A stretch of DNA of 64,000 nt from SKKY01 sp965228015 (GCA_965228015.1 OZ245787.1:1674001-1738000), one strand, 5' to 3'; positions 39,163 to 48,792 are shown, counted from the first letter of the stretch. Numbers and translations: made by a program. Notes: a model not told the origin generated them from the sequence alone.

Positions 39163-40663
39163 ATGGCAGGAAATATAATACTACTTAATAACGAAGTTTA
39201 TTTTGATTTTAGTAATGCTTTAATAAATATTGAAAAAACTGATGAATATTAGGAACTTCTTGATAAGGTATTGAAAGATCTTGCAGACCTGGAGTCAGGA
39301 GAAATTGTAAATACTGATGAAGAAAGAATGGTTGGTCACTACTGGCTGAGAGATCCAGAACTGGCTCCCGCTGGAGAAATTGAAAAAAATATAAAATTGG
39401 AGATACAAAAGGTTATTGAGTTTTGCAAAGAAAATAAGCACTTTAAGGGAATGATTTATCTGGGAATGGGAGGATCGGCTCTTGGACCTCAACTGATTGG
39501 AGGGGTTTTTAAAGAGGAGAATTCTCTTGATTTCAGAGTACTTGACAATATAGATCCAGAAACTTTTTATCGGCTTATTAAAGAATTGGGAGATAATTTG
39601 AAAAACTATCTTATAGTTACTGTTTCAAAAAGTAGAGGTACCCGGGAGACAGATAACTTATTAAATGAATTTAAAGCTTATTTTCGTGAAAAAAAGTGGG
39701 ACCTCCCTAATAATGCAGTATGTATAACAATTCCAGGAAGCAAACTTGAGGAAAAAGCAACTTCCGAGAAATGGCTTGAAGTATTTTATATGTGGGACTG
39801 GGTGGGGGGAGAACATCTGTAGCATCTGCAGTAGGACTTTTACCATTAGTTTTTTTAGGAAGGGACAGCAATAATTTTTTGGAAGGACTTAAGTCTGCAG
39901 ATAAATCTGGAAGAAGAAGAGCCTATCATAATCCAGCCCTGTTGATGGCTTTAGAATTATATCAGAATAAATTAATTCAAGAAAAACGACAACTGGTTGT
40001 ACTACCTTATAAAGATAAACTTGAGCTTTTCCTAAAATATCTCCAGCAACTTATCATGGAATCCCTTGGAAAAACAGAAGAAGGAATAGCAGTGTGCGGA
40101 AACAAAGGTTCATCTGACCAACACTCTTATCTACAGCAGCTTATGGAAGGGCCGGACAATTTTACAGTTAATTTTATTAATATAAGAAATTTTTTCCAGA
40201 TTCCCCAGGTATTGCCTAATGGAAATTACACTGGAGATTATCTTTTTGCCTTTCAGCTGGGAACAGCAAATGCTTTGGCAGAAGAGGGACGAAAAAGTAT
40301 TGCAATCAGTTTTCCTGAATTGAATGAATTTTATTTAGGATTTTTAATTGGATTATATGAAAGGATTACAGGTTTTTATGCTTCCTTTGCTGGAATCAAT
40401 GCTTATAATCAGCCAGCAGTAGAAAAAGGAAAAGCAGCTTCTGAAAGAATAATGCTCTACAAGAACAAGGTTATTGAATTTTTAAAAAGTGAGCTGGAAA
40501 AAGAATTTACCAGTGATGAGATAGCGGGAATTCTTAAAATAAAAAAGAAGATGTTTTTGCAATTTTTGAATATTTATCTGCTTCTGGGCTTTATCCCGTA
40601 GAAAGAATAAAGGAAGAAGATGATTGCAGTTATTTGAGCGTCAGATATAAGTATAGTCGATAA
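39163..40663 (+). pseudogene. pgi: Glucose-6-phosphate isomerase, amber codon and two frameshifts
   Basis: Interconverts glucose 6-phosphate and fructose 6-phosphate. GMIYLGMGGSALGPQL and the SKSRGTRETDNLL region (SKSGGTxET in the family) are readable, as are GNKGSSDQHSYLQQL with the catalytic His and the Lys region near PAVEKGK. TAG at 39250-39252 (codon 30), a frame change in a G run near 39803 (WDWVGG then RTSVASAVGLLP), and another near 40545 (EDVFAIFEYLSASGLYP follows). Loss of this central enzyme suggests that another isomerase exists elsewhere or that hexose flow has changed. Confidence 0.9.
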
Positions 40664-41509
40664 AGGTCTGCAAACCCTTTAGTGGTGCGGAGCCTTCAAT
40701 GAAATAAACTAGTATATTTTTTAGGAAAGATTCCATTTTTTGGTTGTTTTTGAAAGTTATTTCAAAATCAGAGAGAGTAATAAATTTATAAAAATTAGAA
40801 ACTATTCCCCTGGTAAAGCAAACTCCTTTCTGGGAGTTTGTTATTAGAGCTAAATTTTGTGCAAAGAGAGCAAGATTATGGAAAAATATATTAATGGTCT
40901 TTAGAGAATTTATATCATTGTCTAAAGCAAGTTGGTACAATTCCCTGGTGTTTGTTAAGTATTTTTTATTTTCATTAAGGCATAAATCATTATAGGAATT
41001 TAAAAGGCCTTTTCCTGAAAGAATATCTTCCCAGCTTTCTTTTTTTCAGCATTTTTTAAGGTATGCCCAGCTTCTACTGGAACAATAAAATATTCATTTT
41101 CCTTGGTAATGTAGCAGGCAAAAGTTGCACCCAGGTCAGTTCCTAAAGAAATAACAAGATAGTTGCCATTCGGGTATTCATCTTTAAGATTTTTAGGATA
41201 CCAGACTGCGGCTTCAAGATCATTTAATAAAAAGGATTTTCCCTTTGAAATTTCAGGGAAGAAGTCATTTCTGATTTTTTCAATATTAATTATCCATGGA
41301 AGATTCGTTAGTTTACATATCCATCATTAATAGGACCAGCAGCGGCAATTCCAAGAATATTTGGGTTTATATAATTCCCACTAAGAAAGTCTTCAAGTAA
41401 ATTTTCAAAGGAATCATAATTTTTATTTTCACATTTTGTTATTTTATTTTCATATTCAAGTTCAGTTTTTGTTCCCCCAATATCAATCAGGAGGGCATTT
41501 TTTGATCAT
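40641..41509 (-). pseudogene. glk: Glucokinase (Glk family), heavily broken
   Basis: Convergent with pgi and overlapping its end by 23 bp. The C-terminal 99 codons are open (LALFAQNLALITNSQKGVCFTRGIVSNFYKF and a closing VYFIEGSAPLKGL), typical of the bacterial Glk family. The N-terminal part can be followed only by changing frames: an ATP-binding LIDIGGTKTELEY near 41480, AAAGPINDGYVN near 41330 and LVISLGTDLGATFACYI near 41130. At least five lesions. Not a ROK-type kinase by its C-terminus. Confidence 0.82.
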
Positions 41510-41522
41510 TTTAATTACCACC

Positions 41523-41551
41523 TTGTAAAAAAACTTGATTTTTGCTATCAT
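41523..41551 (+). promoter_or_regulatory. Putative promoter of the cobalamin-riboswitch operon
   Basis: TTGTAA (41523-41528), 17-bp spacer, TATCAT (41546-41551), about 30 bp before the riboswitch. Modest match. Confidence 0.45.
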
Positions 41552-41579
41552 TTAGAAAATTGAAAAAGACCTAATTGAG

Positions 41580-41746
41580 TTCAGGTGCCCTTTTTGGGGA
41601 GAATAGGAAACACCGGTGAGAGTCCGGGACGATCCCGTCGCTGTAATGTGGAGCTGTAATTAAATTATACCACTGTTAGGAGAAAACAAATCTTAATGGG
41701 AAGGTTAATTACCGCAGAGAAGCAAAGTCAGAAGACCTGCCTGAAT
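41580..41746 (+). promoter_or_regulatory. Cobalamin (B12) riboswitch
   Basis: All conserved blocks appear in order: AGGTGCC (41583), GGGAGAATAGGAAACACCGGTG, AGTCCGGGACGATCCCGTCGCTGTAA in pieces from 41621, ACCACTG (41669), GGGAAGG (41698) and the B12 box AGTCAGAAGACCTGCC (41727-41742). A terminator follows at 41769, so adenosylcobalamin binding should stop transcription of cobT and the next gene. Confidence 0.96.
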
Positions 41747-41768
41747 GATTTTTCATCGGACTATGGTA

Positions 41769-41800
41769 AGACCCGTGAGTATACTCACGGGTCTTTTTAT
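41769..41800 (+). terminator. Terminator of the cobalamin riboswitch
   Basis: A 26-nt perfect palindrome built on AGACCCGTGAGTA followed by TTTTTATTTT, 30 bp before cobT. Expression platform of the riboswitch. Confidence 0.93.
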
Positions 41801-41829
41801 TTTGTAAAAAAAACAGGAGGATGAGAAAA

Positions 41830-42921
41830 ATGAAATTAGAAAAAATTATTCAAGAAATTAAGGATTGGGAATTAGACAAAGAGGCAGGTAATGCTGTTGA
41901 TACTTATCAGTATGAGTTAATAAAGCCTAAAGGAAGTCTTGGCAAGCTGGAAGAAATATCAATAAGACTGGCAGAGATTACCGGAGAAATGAAGTATGAT
42001 ATTAATCAAAAGGAAGTAATAATTTTTTCTGCTGACCATGGCTTTTCCAAATATGGAGTGAGTGCATATCCAAAAGACGTCACTAAACAAATGACCATGT
42101 CTTATTTAAGGGGTAAAGCAGGAGCAAATGTTGTTGCCAAAGCAAATGGTGCAGATGTTACAGTTGTTGACATGGGAATGGATGGCGATATTAAAAATCC
42201 ATTGTTAATAAATAAGAAAATCAGATATGGTACAGATGACTTTACTAAGGGTCCGGCCATGACTTTGCAGGAAGCAAAAGATGCAATCTATGCTGGATTT
42301 GAAGTAACGGAAGGGGTTATAATAAAGGGAGCAGATATCATCGCTCCTGGGGAAATGGGAATTGGAAATACAACTTCCAGCAGTGCTCTTCTTGCGGTTT
42401 TTGCAGGATTAACAGCAGAGCAGGCAACAGGCAGGGGATCAATGATTAATGATGAAACCTGGAAAAGAAAAGCAAAAATTGTTGAACAGGCTTTGGAAGT
42501 TAATAATCCCGACAAAAATAAGCCAATTGAAGTTCTGGCAAAATTAGGTGGCTTTGAAATAGCCGGTGCAGTAGGTGCATACCTGGCTTGTGCAAAATAC
42601 CGAAAGCCAATAGTTCTTGATGGATTTATTTCCACAGCTGCAGCACTTGCTGCTATGATGATAGCTCCAGGGGCAGAAAAAGTTATGTTTGCATCTCATA
42701 AATCTGCTGAAATTCAGCATATATATATGTTAAAATTATTGGGTCTGGTACCTTTGCTGGATCTTAACATGAGATTGGGAGAAGCAACAGGAGCTTCTAT
42801 AGGAATGCAGTTAATTCAAACAGCTTCAAAGGTTGTTAATAATATAGGAACTTTTTCAGAAAGCGGAGTAAATGAGGCAGAAAAGAATCTGGAAATGGAA
42901 CTAGAAAGAATATCCAGATAG
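41830..42921 (+). CDS. cobT: Nicotinate-nucleotide-dimethylbenzimidazole phosphoribosyltransferase
   Basis: A 363-residue CobT that transfers ribose phosphate from nicotinate mononucleotide to dimethylbenzimidazole (or another lower-ligand base), making alpha-ribazole phosphate for the nucleotide loop of cobalamin. Motifs: KPKGSLGKLE, FSADHGFSKYGVSAYP, GEMGIGNTTSSSAL, LDGFISTAAALAA and LDLNMRLGEATGA with the catalytic Glu near residue 320. The ATG at 41830 has GGAGG 9 bp before it; an ATG at 41821 touches that site. Under the cobalamin riboswitch and 9 bp before a nicotinate phosphoribosyltransferase gene that can make its co-substrate. Intact. Confidence 0.95.
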   Translation: MKLEKIIQEIKDWELDKEAGNAVDTYQYELIKPKGSLGKLEEISIRLAEITGEMKYDINQKEVIIFSADHGFSKYGVSAYPKDVTKQMTMSYLRGKAGANVVAKANGADVTVVDMGMDGDIKNPLLINKKIRYGTDDFTKGPAMTLQEAKDAIYAGFEVTEGVIIKGADIIAPGEMGIGNTTSSSALLAVFAGLTAEQATGRGSMINDETWKRKAKIVEQALEVNNPDKNKPIEVLAKLGGFEIAGAVGAYLACAKYRKPIVLDGFISTAAALAAMMIAPGAEKVMFASHKSAEIQHIYMLKLLGLVPLLDLNMRLGEATGASIGMQLIQTASKVVNNIGTFSESGVNEAEKNLEMELERISR

Positions 42922-42929
42922 GAGGAAAA

Positions 42930-43976
42930 ATGAGCCATAAACGAATACTTAGCTCAAAGGAAATAAAAGAATTTAAAATAAGTGAAGATAGAAAACTTTT
43001 TTCAGCGGAACATAATGAAATCTTAGAGGGTCTTACTACAGATGTTTATTTTGTAAAAACCTATGAAATTCTGGAAGCAATGGGCAAACTTGATACAGAA
43101 GTAACAGTAGAAATATTTGCCAGAAGTTACGGAGTTTTTTGCGGTTTACCTGAGGCCTTGGCTTTACTTGAGGGTACAGGAGCAGAAGTATGGTCTCTCA
43201 ATGAAGGAGATTTCTTTCAGGCTAAAGAAGTGTTAATGAGAATTAAAGGAAAATATTCTAATTTTGGTATATATGAAACTGCTTTGCTTGGAGTTCTTGC
43301 AAGTTCATCAGGTTGGGCAACTGCGGCTAAAGAGGTAAAAGAAGCAGCGGGAGACAGGCCAGCCATAATTTTCGGAGCAAGACATGTTCATCCTGCAGTA
43401 GCTCCTGTTATGGAAAGATCATCAATTATTGGTGGAATGGATGGATCCAGTTGTATTCTTGGTGCCAATTTAGCAGGAATTAAACCTAAGGGAACGGTTC
43501 CCCATGCAGTAATGTTGATTGCTGGAGATACTCTGAAAGTTGCAAAAAAATATGATGAAATAATGCCAGAAGAAGATGCAAGATTAGTTTTGGTTGATAC
43601 ATTTAAAGATGAAGCAGAAGAAACCCTTCGTATTGCAGAGGAGATGCAGGGAAGGCTTCAGGGGGTTCGTCTTGATACTCCAAGTGAAAGAGGTGGGGTA
43701 ACTCCTGCTCTCGTAAGAGAAATAAGAGTACGCTTGGATCTTAAAGGATTTACTGATATAATGTTATTTGTGTCCGGTGGTTTAACTCCTGAGAGAATAG
43801 TTCAGTTAAAAGATGCAGGAGCTGACGCTTTTGGAGTAGGAAGTTATGTATCTGGTGCACCAGCTATAGATATGACTATGGACATTAAAGAAATAGACGG
43901 AGTTCCAGTTGCTAAAAGAGGCAGAATTCCCGGGATAACATATACAGAAAGGTTGATTAAACATAAAATCCTTTGA
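42930..43976 (+). CDS. pncB: Nicotinate phosphoribosyltransferase
   Basis: A 348-residue type II phosphoribosyltransferase of the archaeal/thermophile nicotinate PRT type, forming nicotinate mononucleotide from nicotinate and PRPP. Seen: TTDVYFVKTYEIL, FGARHVHPAVAP, IGGMDGSSCI, the SERGGVTPALVREIRVRLD helix and the phosphate-binding FVSGGLTPERIV and GADAFGVGSYVSGAP loops. The product is exactly the ribose-phosphate donor used by CobT, so joint control by the B12 riboswitch makes sense for cobalamin assembly; a general role in NAD salvage is also possible. Strong ribosome site GGAGG. Intact. Confidence 0.88.
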   Translation: MSHKRILSSKEIKEFKISEDRKLFSAEHNEILEGLTTDVYFVKTYEILEAMGKLDTEVTVEIFARSYGVFCGLPEALALLEGTGAEVWSLNEGDFFQAKEVLMRIKGKYSNFGIYETALLGVLASSSGWATAAKEVKEAAGDRPAIIFGARHVHPAVAPVMERSSIIGGMDGSSCILGANLAGIKPKGTVPHAVMLIAGDTLKVAKKYDEIMPEEDARLVLVDTFKDEAEETLRIAEEMQGRLQGVRLDTPSERGGVTPALVREIRVRLDLKGFTDIMLFVSGGLTPERIVQLKDAGADAFGVGSYVSGAPAIDMTMDIKEIDGVPVAKRGRIPGITYTERLIKHKIL

Positions 43977-44022
43977 TTTTTCATTTTTAAAAAATATTGA
44001 AAGAAGAGTAATAATTTTAACC

Positions 44023-44229
44023 ATGGCCACATTTTTCGCAGTTTTTACTGGTGGTCTTTTTGGAGATATGTTAAGAGGAAATGAGTTAAATTTTACTTAC
44101 GCTTTCATCAACGCTTTCTTTATTAGTTTATCTTTGGGTGCGGCAATCACAATTACAAAAAGCAGAAGCAAAGACAGTGAAAAAAGATCATATAGAGAAA
44201 TTAAAGAAAAAAAGAAGAAAAGAAAATAA
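44023..44229 (+). CDS. Small membrane protein of unknown function
   Basis: A 68-residue protein: two hydrophobic stretches (MATFFAVFTGGLFGDML and YAFINAFFISLSLGAAITI) and a very basic tail (KEKKKKRK). The frame stays open upstream through KSFDFSFLKNIERRVIILT to a stop overlapping the pncB end, and that stretch looks protein-like; no ATG is there (the best-placed codon reads ATA at 43963), so the true start may be non-standard or mutated. Third gene of the B12-riboswitch transcript by position. No family recognised. Confidence 0.55.
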   Translation: MATFFAVFTGGLFGDMLRGNELNFTYAFINAFFISLSLGAAITITKSRSKDSEKRSYREIKEKKKKRK

Positions 44230-44276
44230 CTTGTCACTCAAATATAAAAGTGATAATATGATTTCTGTTCTATAAC

Positions 44277-44362
44277 GCGGTGGTGCTGGAATCGGCAGAC
44301 AGGCATGTTTGAGGGGCATGTGTCTTATGGACGTGCGGGTTCAAGTCCCGCTCACCGCACCA
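44277..44362 (+). tRNA. tRNA-Leu (GAG)
   Basis: Acceptor GCGGTGG pairs with TCACCGC (one G-U); CCA encoded. Anticodon loop TTGAGGG in stem CATGT/GCATG gives anticodon GAG. Long variable arm and T arm GCGGGTTCAAGTCCCGC are normal. Reads CUC and CUU. Confidence 0.96.
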
Positions 44363-44365
44363 TAT

Positions 44366-44416
44366 AAAAAACCATCTATTGATAAAAATTTTTATCAATA
44401 GATGGTTTTTTATATT
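44366..44416 (+). terminator. Terminator after tRNA-Leu(GAG)
   Basis: A long perfect inverted repeat, 18 bp from ACCATCTATTGATAAAAA (44371-44388) and its complement, with flanking A and T runs. It should work on both strands. Confidence 0.92.
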
Positions 44417-44498
44417 TTTTATGGGTATATACTTTTTATTATGATAAAATATCTGTGGTTTATTTTTTTGAATTATATACATATAGGAGGAATTACAG

Positions 44499-44996
44499 AT
44501 GAGGATTGAGAGAAGAAAAGAAAAAATGATAAAGAAAAAAGAAATATTGTCAATTTTTCTAGTAGTCACGCTATTACTGATCTAAATACCTTTCTTTATA
44601 TTAGGTGCTGATGTTACTAATCTTCTAATTGACCTTGAAGTTGATGCTAAGCAAAATAACACCAGCATTGCTGAAGATGACTGGGGAACTATTGATTTGC
44701 AGGAAGAAATTGTTCTTTCTTTTTCATTTCGTGTCCCGGTATTAGGTGACGGTACGTTTGGTATCGATATTGTGAATCATAATGATACTACAGTTTTTCA
44801 GATCGCTCAAGGTTTTGATCTGCAGGGATCTGCCGGGCCCTTTGACTTAGTATGTGATGGTCAAAAAGTAGGTATACTAAATGTAACAGGTGTTCCTGCA
44901 ACGAAAGTGTTAAATGCAAATATTGATTTTGATGGCAATCCTGATATTTTTGACTCAACCGGGAATAATTGGAGTGATGTATTTATTAATTTTGAT
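44499..44996 (+). pseudogene. Secreted protein of unknown function, cut by IS3 and a nonsense codon
   Basis: ATG at 44499 behind AGGAGG; a basic start (RIERRKEKMIKKKE) and a hydrophobic stretch (ILSIFLVVTLLLI) form a signal peptide, interrupted by TAA at about 44583. The mature part (VTNLLIDLEVDAKQNN, VLSFSFRVPVLGDGTFGIDIVNH, FDLQGSAGPFDLVCDG) is rich in beta strands and acidic residues and ends where the IS3 copy begins. The 3' end is not found beyond the IS island. I do not recognise the family. Confidence 0.7.
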
Positions 44997-45738
44997 TGTA
45001 ATGGTCAAGCATCTTTGTAACACTAAGTACGGAAAATCAGTTTATATTTCGTGCTTCAAATGGAGTCAGCCCTCCATTGTATGAATGAGGTCGAATGTGA
45101 TTGTATCACACATAAACATATTTATTGATAGCTTCATCTAATTGTAGGTCGGTTTCAAATTTTTGGTGGTAAATAAGCTCTGACTTAAGTGATTTATAAA
45201 ATCTCTCCATTGGAGCGTTATTATATGGGCAACCTGTTTTACTCATGCTTTGCCTTATTCCTTGGCTTTTGCAGTACTCTACGAAAGCCCATGAGGTGAA
45301 CTGTACCCCCTGATCTGAATGTAAGACTAACCCTTCATCTGGACTCTCTCTTTCGAGAGCTTTAGACAAGGCTTCTATTGCCAGATCTGAGTTGATTCAT
45401 TTTGAGTTAACCGTTGCTATTGCTTCCCTTTTTGCTAAATCTATAATAGTACAATTATAACGCATTTTACCGTTTGTTAATCTTATATAGGTGAAATCAG
45501 TACACCATACTTTATTTCTTTCTGTGACAGAGAAATTTTGATTAAGAATATTGGGAAATACTTTGTTCTTTTTACCTTTTACATATTTGGGCCTTTTTCT
45601 TACAGTGATTGCATGCAGGTTTAATTCCTTGTTCATATACTTATGTGCTGTTGTCTTACCAATAAATATATTTTGCCTTGCAAGAAAAGCGACCATCCAC
45701 CTATGGCCGATAATGCGTCCATTATTGTAATAAATACT
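44997..45738 (-). mobile_element. IS3-family element, copy C, 3' part only
   Basis: Left end TGTAATGGTCAAG at 44997; the element stops abruptly at 45738 where an ISL3 copy begins. orfA and the other end are missing. No target duplication can be assigned. Confidence 0.92.
45034..45696 (-). pseudogene. IS3 orfB transposase fragment
   Basis: C-terminal two thirds of orfB: D1 (WCTDFTYI), the family-wide TGA near 45395, D2 (LHSDQG) and E (MERFYK). TGG became TGA near 45102 (V-stop-YNHIRPH), a further nonsense codon particular to this copy. Confidence 0.85.
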
Positions 45739-45786
45739 GGTTCTTTGTCAAATGTTGGGGTAACCCAATTAGATTAGATTCCATGA

Positions 45787-45816
45787 GTACCGCATTGAAA
45801 AATGCGGTACTTTTTT
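45787..45816 (+). terminator. Terminator hairpin inside ISL3 copy C
   Basis: Same hairpin as at 9368: AGTACCGCATT/AATGCGGTACT and a T6 run on the plus strand. Confidence 0.78.
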
Positions 45817-45825
45817 AAATTGTTT

Positions 45826-47058
45826 TTAGTTCATTACGTGCATTATTCTGTTTTTGAATCTCCAAAAATTTCTTACACCATAAGCATTTCTTTTTAAAAC
45901 CTTAATTTTGTTGTTAACTCCTTCTGTATATCCGTTAGTATAAGTACAAGTAAATGAATTAAGAATATATTTCTGCCAGTTGAAAATGGTTCTGGAGCAT
46001 TTATCGAATTCTTCAAACTCACAGGACATAACAAACATATACCAGGCTTTCAAATTCTTTTTTGCACTTTCTAAATCACTGCTGTCAACAAAGTTATAAA
46101 ATTTTTCTTTTAACATATAAGCTTTTTGCAGTTTCTCAGAAGTAGCAAGCATAACGTTTACCTGGTCAATTTCTTCAGGAGTTAAATACTTCATTCTTTT
46201 TAAGAGAAGGGAGCGACTTCTTTTGAAATATCTTCGCCTTTCCTTGGCAAATTTCTTTTGCTCATCTTTCCTAATTCTTTCAAATGCCCAAGTGACCTGC
46301 CTAATGAAATGGAATTTATCGATAATGATAGTTGCATTTTTAAAATATGTTTCAGCAATATCCTTGTAAGGTTGCCACATATCCATAATGAAGTATTTTA
46401 CTTTATCCCTGTCATTGAATTTCCTGAAATAGTCCGATAAAATGTGTTGTTCTCTTCCGTGAAGAATATCAAGTACCTTCTTGTTTTAGGGATCAGTTAA
46501 TATGCACTGGTACTTTTTGCCCCCGGCATTACCTTTAAATTCATCAATAGAGATTACTTCGGGCAATTTTGTTAGGGAATAGTTTATGAATCTAAAAAGC
46601 CTGAGAGCCGTTGATGGTGAAATATTATTCTCTTTGGCAATATCAGATACAGAGTAAACATTTTTCATTCGAGTAATTATGTATTTTATCAGCCTGCTGG
46701 TCATTCTTTGATAGCGGGGGAGAAAATCATTTTTTTCGTAGAATTTTTTATTGCAGTGATTACAAACGTACCTTCTTTTTTTATAGTAAAGGTAGGTTTT
46801 CTTCCCTGAGATGGAAATATCTTTTATCATTTGAATTCTGTAATCATGAACTTTATTGGTTTGTTGATGGCATTTGGGGTAATTGTGAGTTTTAATCTCC
46901 AGAGAAAAAGAAAAGGACATTGAATCAGAAGAAGTTTCTAATTGTTCTAAAATTATCCCTTTAAAACCAATTAATTTTTTAATATAATAGTTATTATAGA
47001 GCATAAGTAAATTCCTCCTTAGATTACAATGGGTGTTCTCTAATATGGATTTACCCAA
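45826..47058 (-). pseudogene. ISL3-family transposase with one ochre codon
   Basis: The best-preserved copy: zinc ribbon, helix-turn-helix, SIDEFKGNAGGKKYQCILTDP, then TAA at 46486-46488 where the other copies have CAA (DPQNKK), then open from DILHGREQH to the end at 45826. One point mutation from intact. Confidence 0.9.
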
Positions 47059-47302
47059 TGCTCTGTATTTTTTCGCAAATAAATGTCAGAATGGTTTTTA
47101 CCACCCCAACATTTATTGTAGAACCAAAAAAGTATTCTTTTTTGCATGAAATGCAAAATTATTGTACAAAAATTGTTATAAAATAAATAAATTCTCTTTA
47201 TGGTTTTAAAAAGGTTATTTGCGCAAACTAAATTATAAAAAATTCTGGATGTATACTTAGTCATAAGGATTATTAAAAATTCATTATAACTAAGGAGGAT
47301 AT

Positions 47303-47537
47303 ATGAAAAGTATTAAGTAAAAATTAGTTATTGTGTTCTCGTTGTTATTAGTTGTTTCAATTTCTTTGATAGCAGTTGTGTCTTTGTTCAATTCAGAAAA
47401 AGCATTGCAAAATGAGGCTGAGAAAGGTTTGCAAGGTATCTCTGTAGAGTCAGCAAATTTCGTTAAAAGTCAAATGCAGGTTCAGCTTCAAAGTTTAAAA
47501 ATTATATCTGGTTTAGAAGAAATTAAAAGTATGGACT
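47303..47537 (+). pseudogene. Methyl-accepting chemotaxis protein, 5' fragment
   Basis: ATG behind AAGGAGG at 47303. KSIK, then TAA at 47318-47320, then KLVIVFSLLLVVSISLIAVVSLFNSEKALQNEAEKGL, the first membrane helix and start of the sensor domain of a chemoreceptor, then cut off by the IS3 copy after IKSMDL. The remaining gene is not in the window. The 177 bp upstream (47126-47302) hold no other gene. Confidence 0.75.
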
Positions 47538-47610
47538 TGTAATGGTATAGTCTTGTTGTAACACCTAGTACGGATAATATATAATAAACCCGAACTAGGA
47601 GGATTACAAA

Positions 47611-47895
47611 ATGAGCAAACGTTACGATTTAGAATTCAAGAAGGAGGTTGTACGTGAATATCTAAAAGGCAAAAGCCTTGGTGATCTTTTTGCAACCTAC
47701 GGTGTATCAAAATCAACAATGTCCGGATGGATAAAAAAATACAGCGAAGAATGTCATTACACAAAACCACAAAATAAAGAAAATGCAATATCACCAAAGG
47801 AATATAGAGCGCTTAACAAGAAGCTTATGGAATTTCAAAAGGAAAATGATTTCCTAAAAAAAGCAGCGGCATTCTTCGCAAAGGAAATCGATTAG
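47611..47895 (+). CDS. IS3 orfA (helix-turn-helix protein)
   Basis: A 94-residue orfA, the only intact one of this element type in the window. DLEFKKEVVREY and the helix-turn-helix SLGDLFATYGVSKSTMSGWIKK are followed by a leucine-zipper region (ALNKKLMEFQKENDFLKK). An A7G run near 47860 is a typical -1 slippage site for making the orfAB fusion. Its stop overlaps the orfB GTG. Confidence 0.88.
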   Translation: MSKRYDLEFKKEVVREYLKGKSLGDLFATYGVSKSTMSGWIKKYSEECHYTKPQNKENAISPKEYRALNKKLMEFQKENDFLKKAAAFFAKEID

Positions 47896-48752
47896 TGGTA
47901 TATCAGTTCATTGATGCCTATAAACTTGAGTTTGGATTGCGCTGGTTATGCCGCAAATTCAACCTCTCTCCGAATATGTACTACAATTACTTAAAGAACA
48001 GAAAATCCACGTATCGTGAGGGAAAGGCTAAAGTTCAAGAAAACATAAAAAGTATTTATTACAATAATGGACGCATTATTGGCCATAGGTGGATAGTCAC
48101 TTTTCTTGCAAGGCAAAATATATTTATTAGTAAGACAACAGCGCATAAGTATATGAACAAGGAATTAAACCTGCATGCAATCACTGTAAGAAAAAGGCCC
48201 AAATATGTAAAAGGTGAAAAGAACAAAGTATTTCCCAATATTCTTAATCAAAATTTCTCTGTCACAGAAAGAAATAAAGTATGGTGTACTGATTTCACCT
48301 ATATAAGATTAACAAACGGTAAAATGCGTTATAATTGTACTATTATAGATTTAGCAAAAAGGGAAGCAATAGCAACGGTTAACTCAAAATGAATCAACTC
48401 AGATCTGGCAATAGAAACCTTGTCTAAAGCTCTTGAAAGAGAGAGCCCAGATGAAGGGTTAGTCTTACATTCAGATCAGGGGGTACAGTTCACCTCATGG
48501 GCTTTCGTAGAGTACTGCAAAAGCCAAGGAATAAGGCAAAGCATGAGTAAAACAGGTTGCCCATATAATAACGCTCCAATGGAGAGATTTTATAAATCAC
48601 TTAAGTCAGAGCTTATTTACCACTAAAAATTTGAAACCGACTTACAATTAGATGAAGCTATCAATAAATATGTTTATGTGTGGTACAATCACATTCGACC
48701 TCATTCATACAATGGAGGGCTGACTCCGTTTGAAGCACGAAATATAAACTGA
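47895..48752 (+). pseudogene. IS3 orfB transposase with two nonsense codons
   Basis: Integrase frame from GTG 47895 to 48752 with the family-wide TGA at 48390-48392 (TVNSK-stop-INSDLAIE) and a copy-specific TAA near 48624 (IYH-stop-KFETD, CAA in others). DDE residues are all present. Confidence 0.88.
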
Positions 48753-48792
48753 TTTTCCGTACTTAGTGTTACAAAGATGCTTGACCATTACA

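Larger units (their letters stand above)
45739..47125 (-). mobile_element. ISL3-family insertion sequence, copy C
   Basis: Full-length, 1387 bp, with ends GGTTCTTTGTCAAATGTTGG and GGTTCTACAATAAATGTTGG (inverted). It abuts the truncated IS3 copy on the left. The flanks (TAAATACT and AAAAAAGT) are not repeats of each other, so a deletion or recombination next to the element followed insertion. Confidence 0.93.
47538..48792 (+). mobile_element. IS3-family element, copy D
   Basis: Full length, 1255 bp, ends TGTAATGGTATAG and CTTGACCATTACA. The flanking bases (ACT and CCC) differ, and the two sides belong to unrelated genes (chemoreceptor and ISLre2), so it marks a recombination or deletion joint. 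Confidence 0.93.

Noticed and set aside
5908..39252. Genetic-code change: UAG (or UGA) read as an amino acid in the broken genes
   Set aside because: Broken genes carry TAG, TAA and TGA alike, together with frameshifts, and intact genes in the window use all three as normal stops. Only the speB case is kept as a finding because it is purely amber.
4107..41509. All frameshifts being sequencing or assembly errors
   Set aside because: More than 20 kb of core genes with equally many homopolymers have none, and nonsense substitutions of C to T or G to A type accompany the indels. Read data could still change this for single sites.
40641..41509. ROK-family sugar kinase
   Set aside because: The C-terminal region (LALFAQNLAL and the VYFIEGSAPLKGL end) matches the Glk family, and no ROK cysteine cluster is seen.
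47126..47302. Promoter and leader elements for the chemoreceptor fragment
   Set aside because: Only loose AT-rich boxes with wrong spacing are seen.
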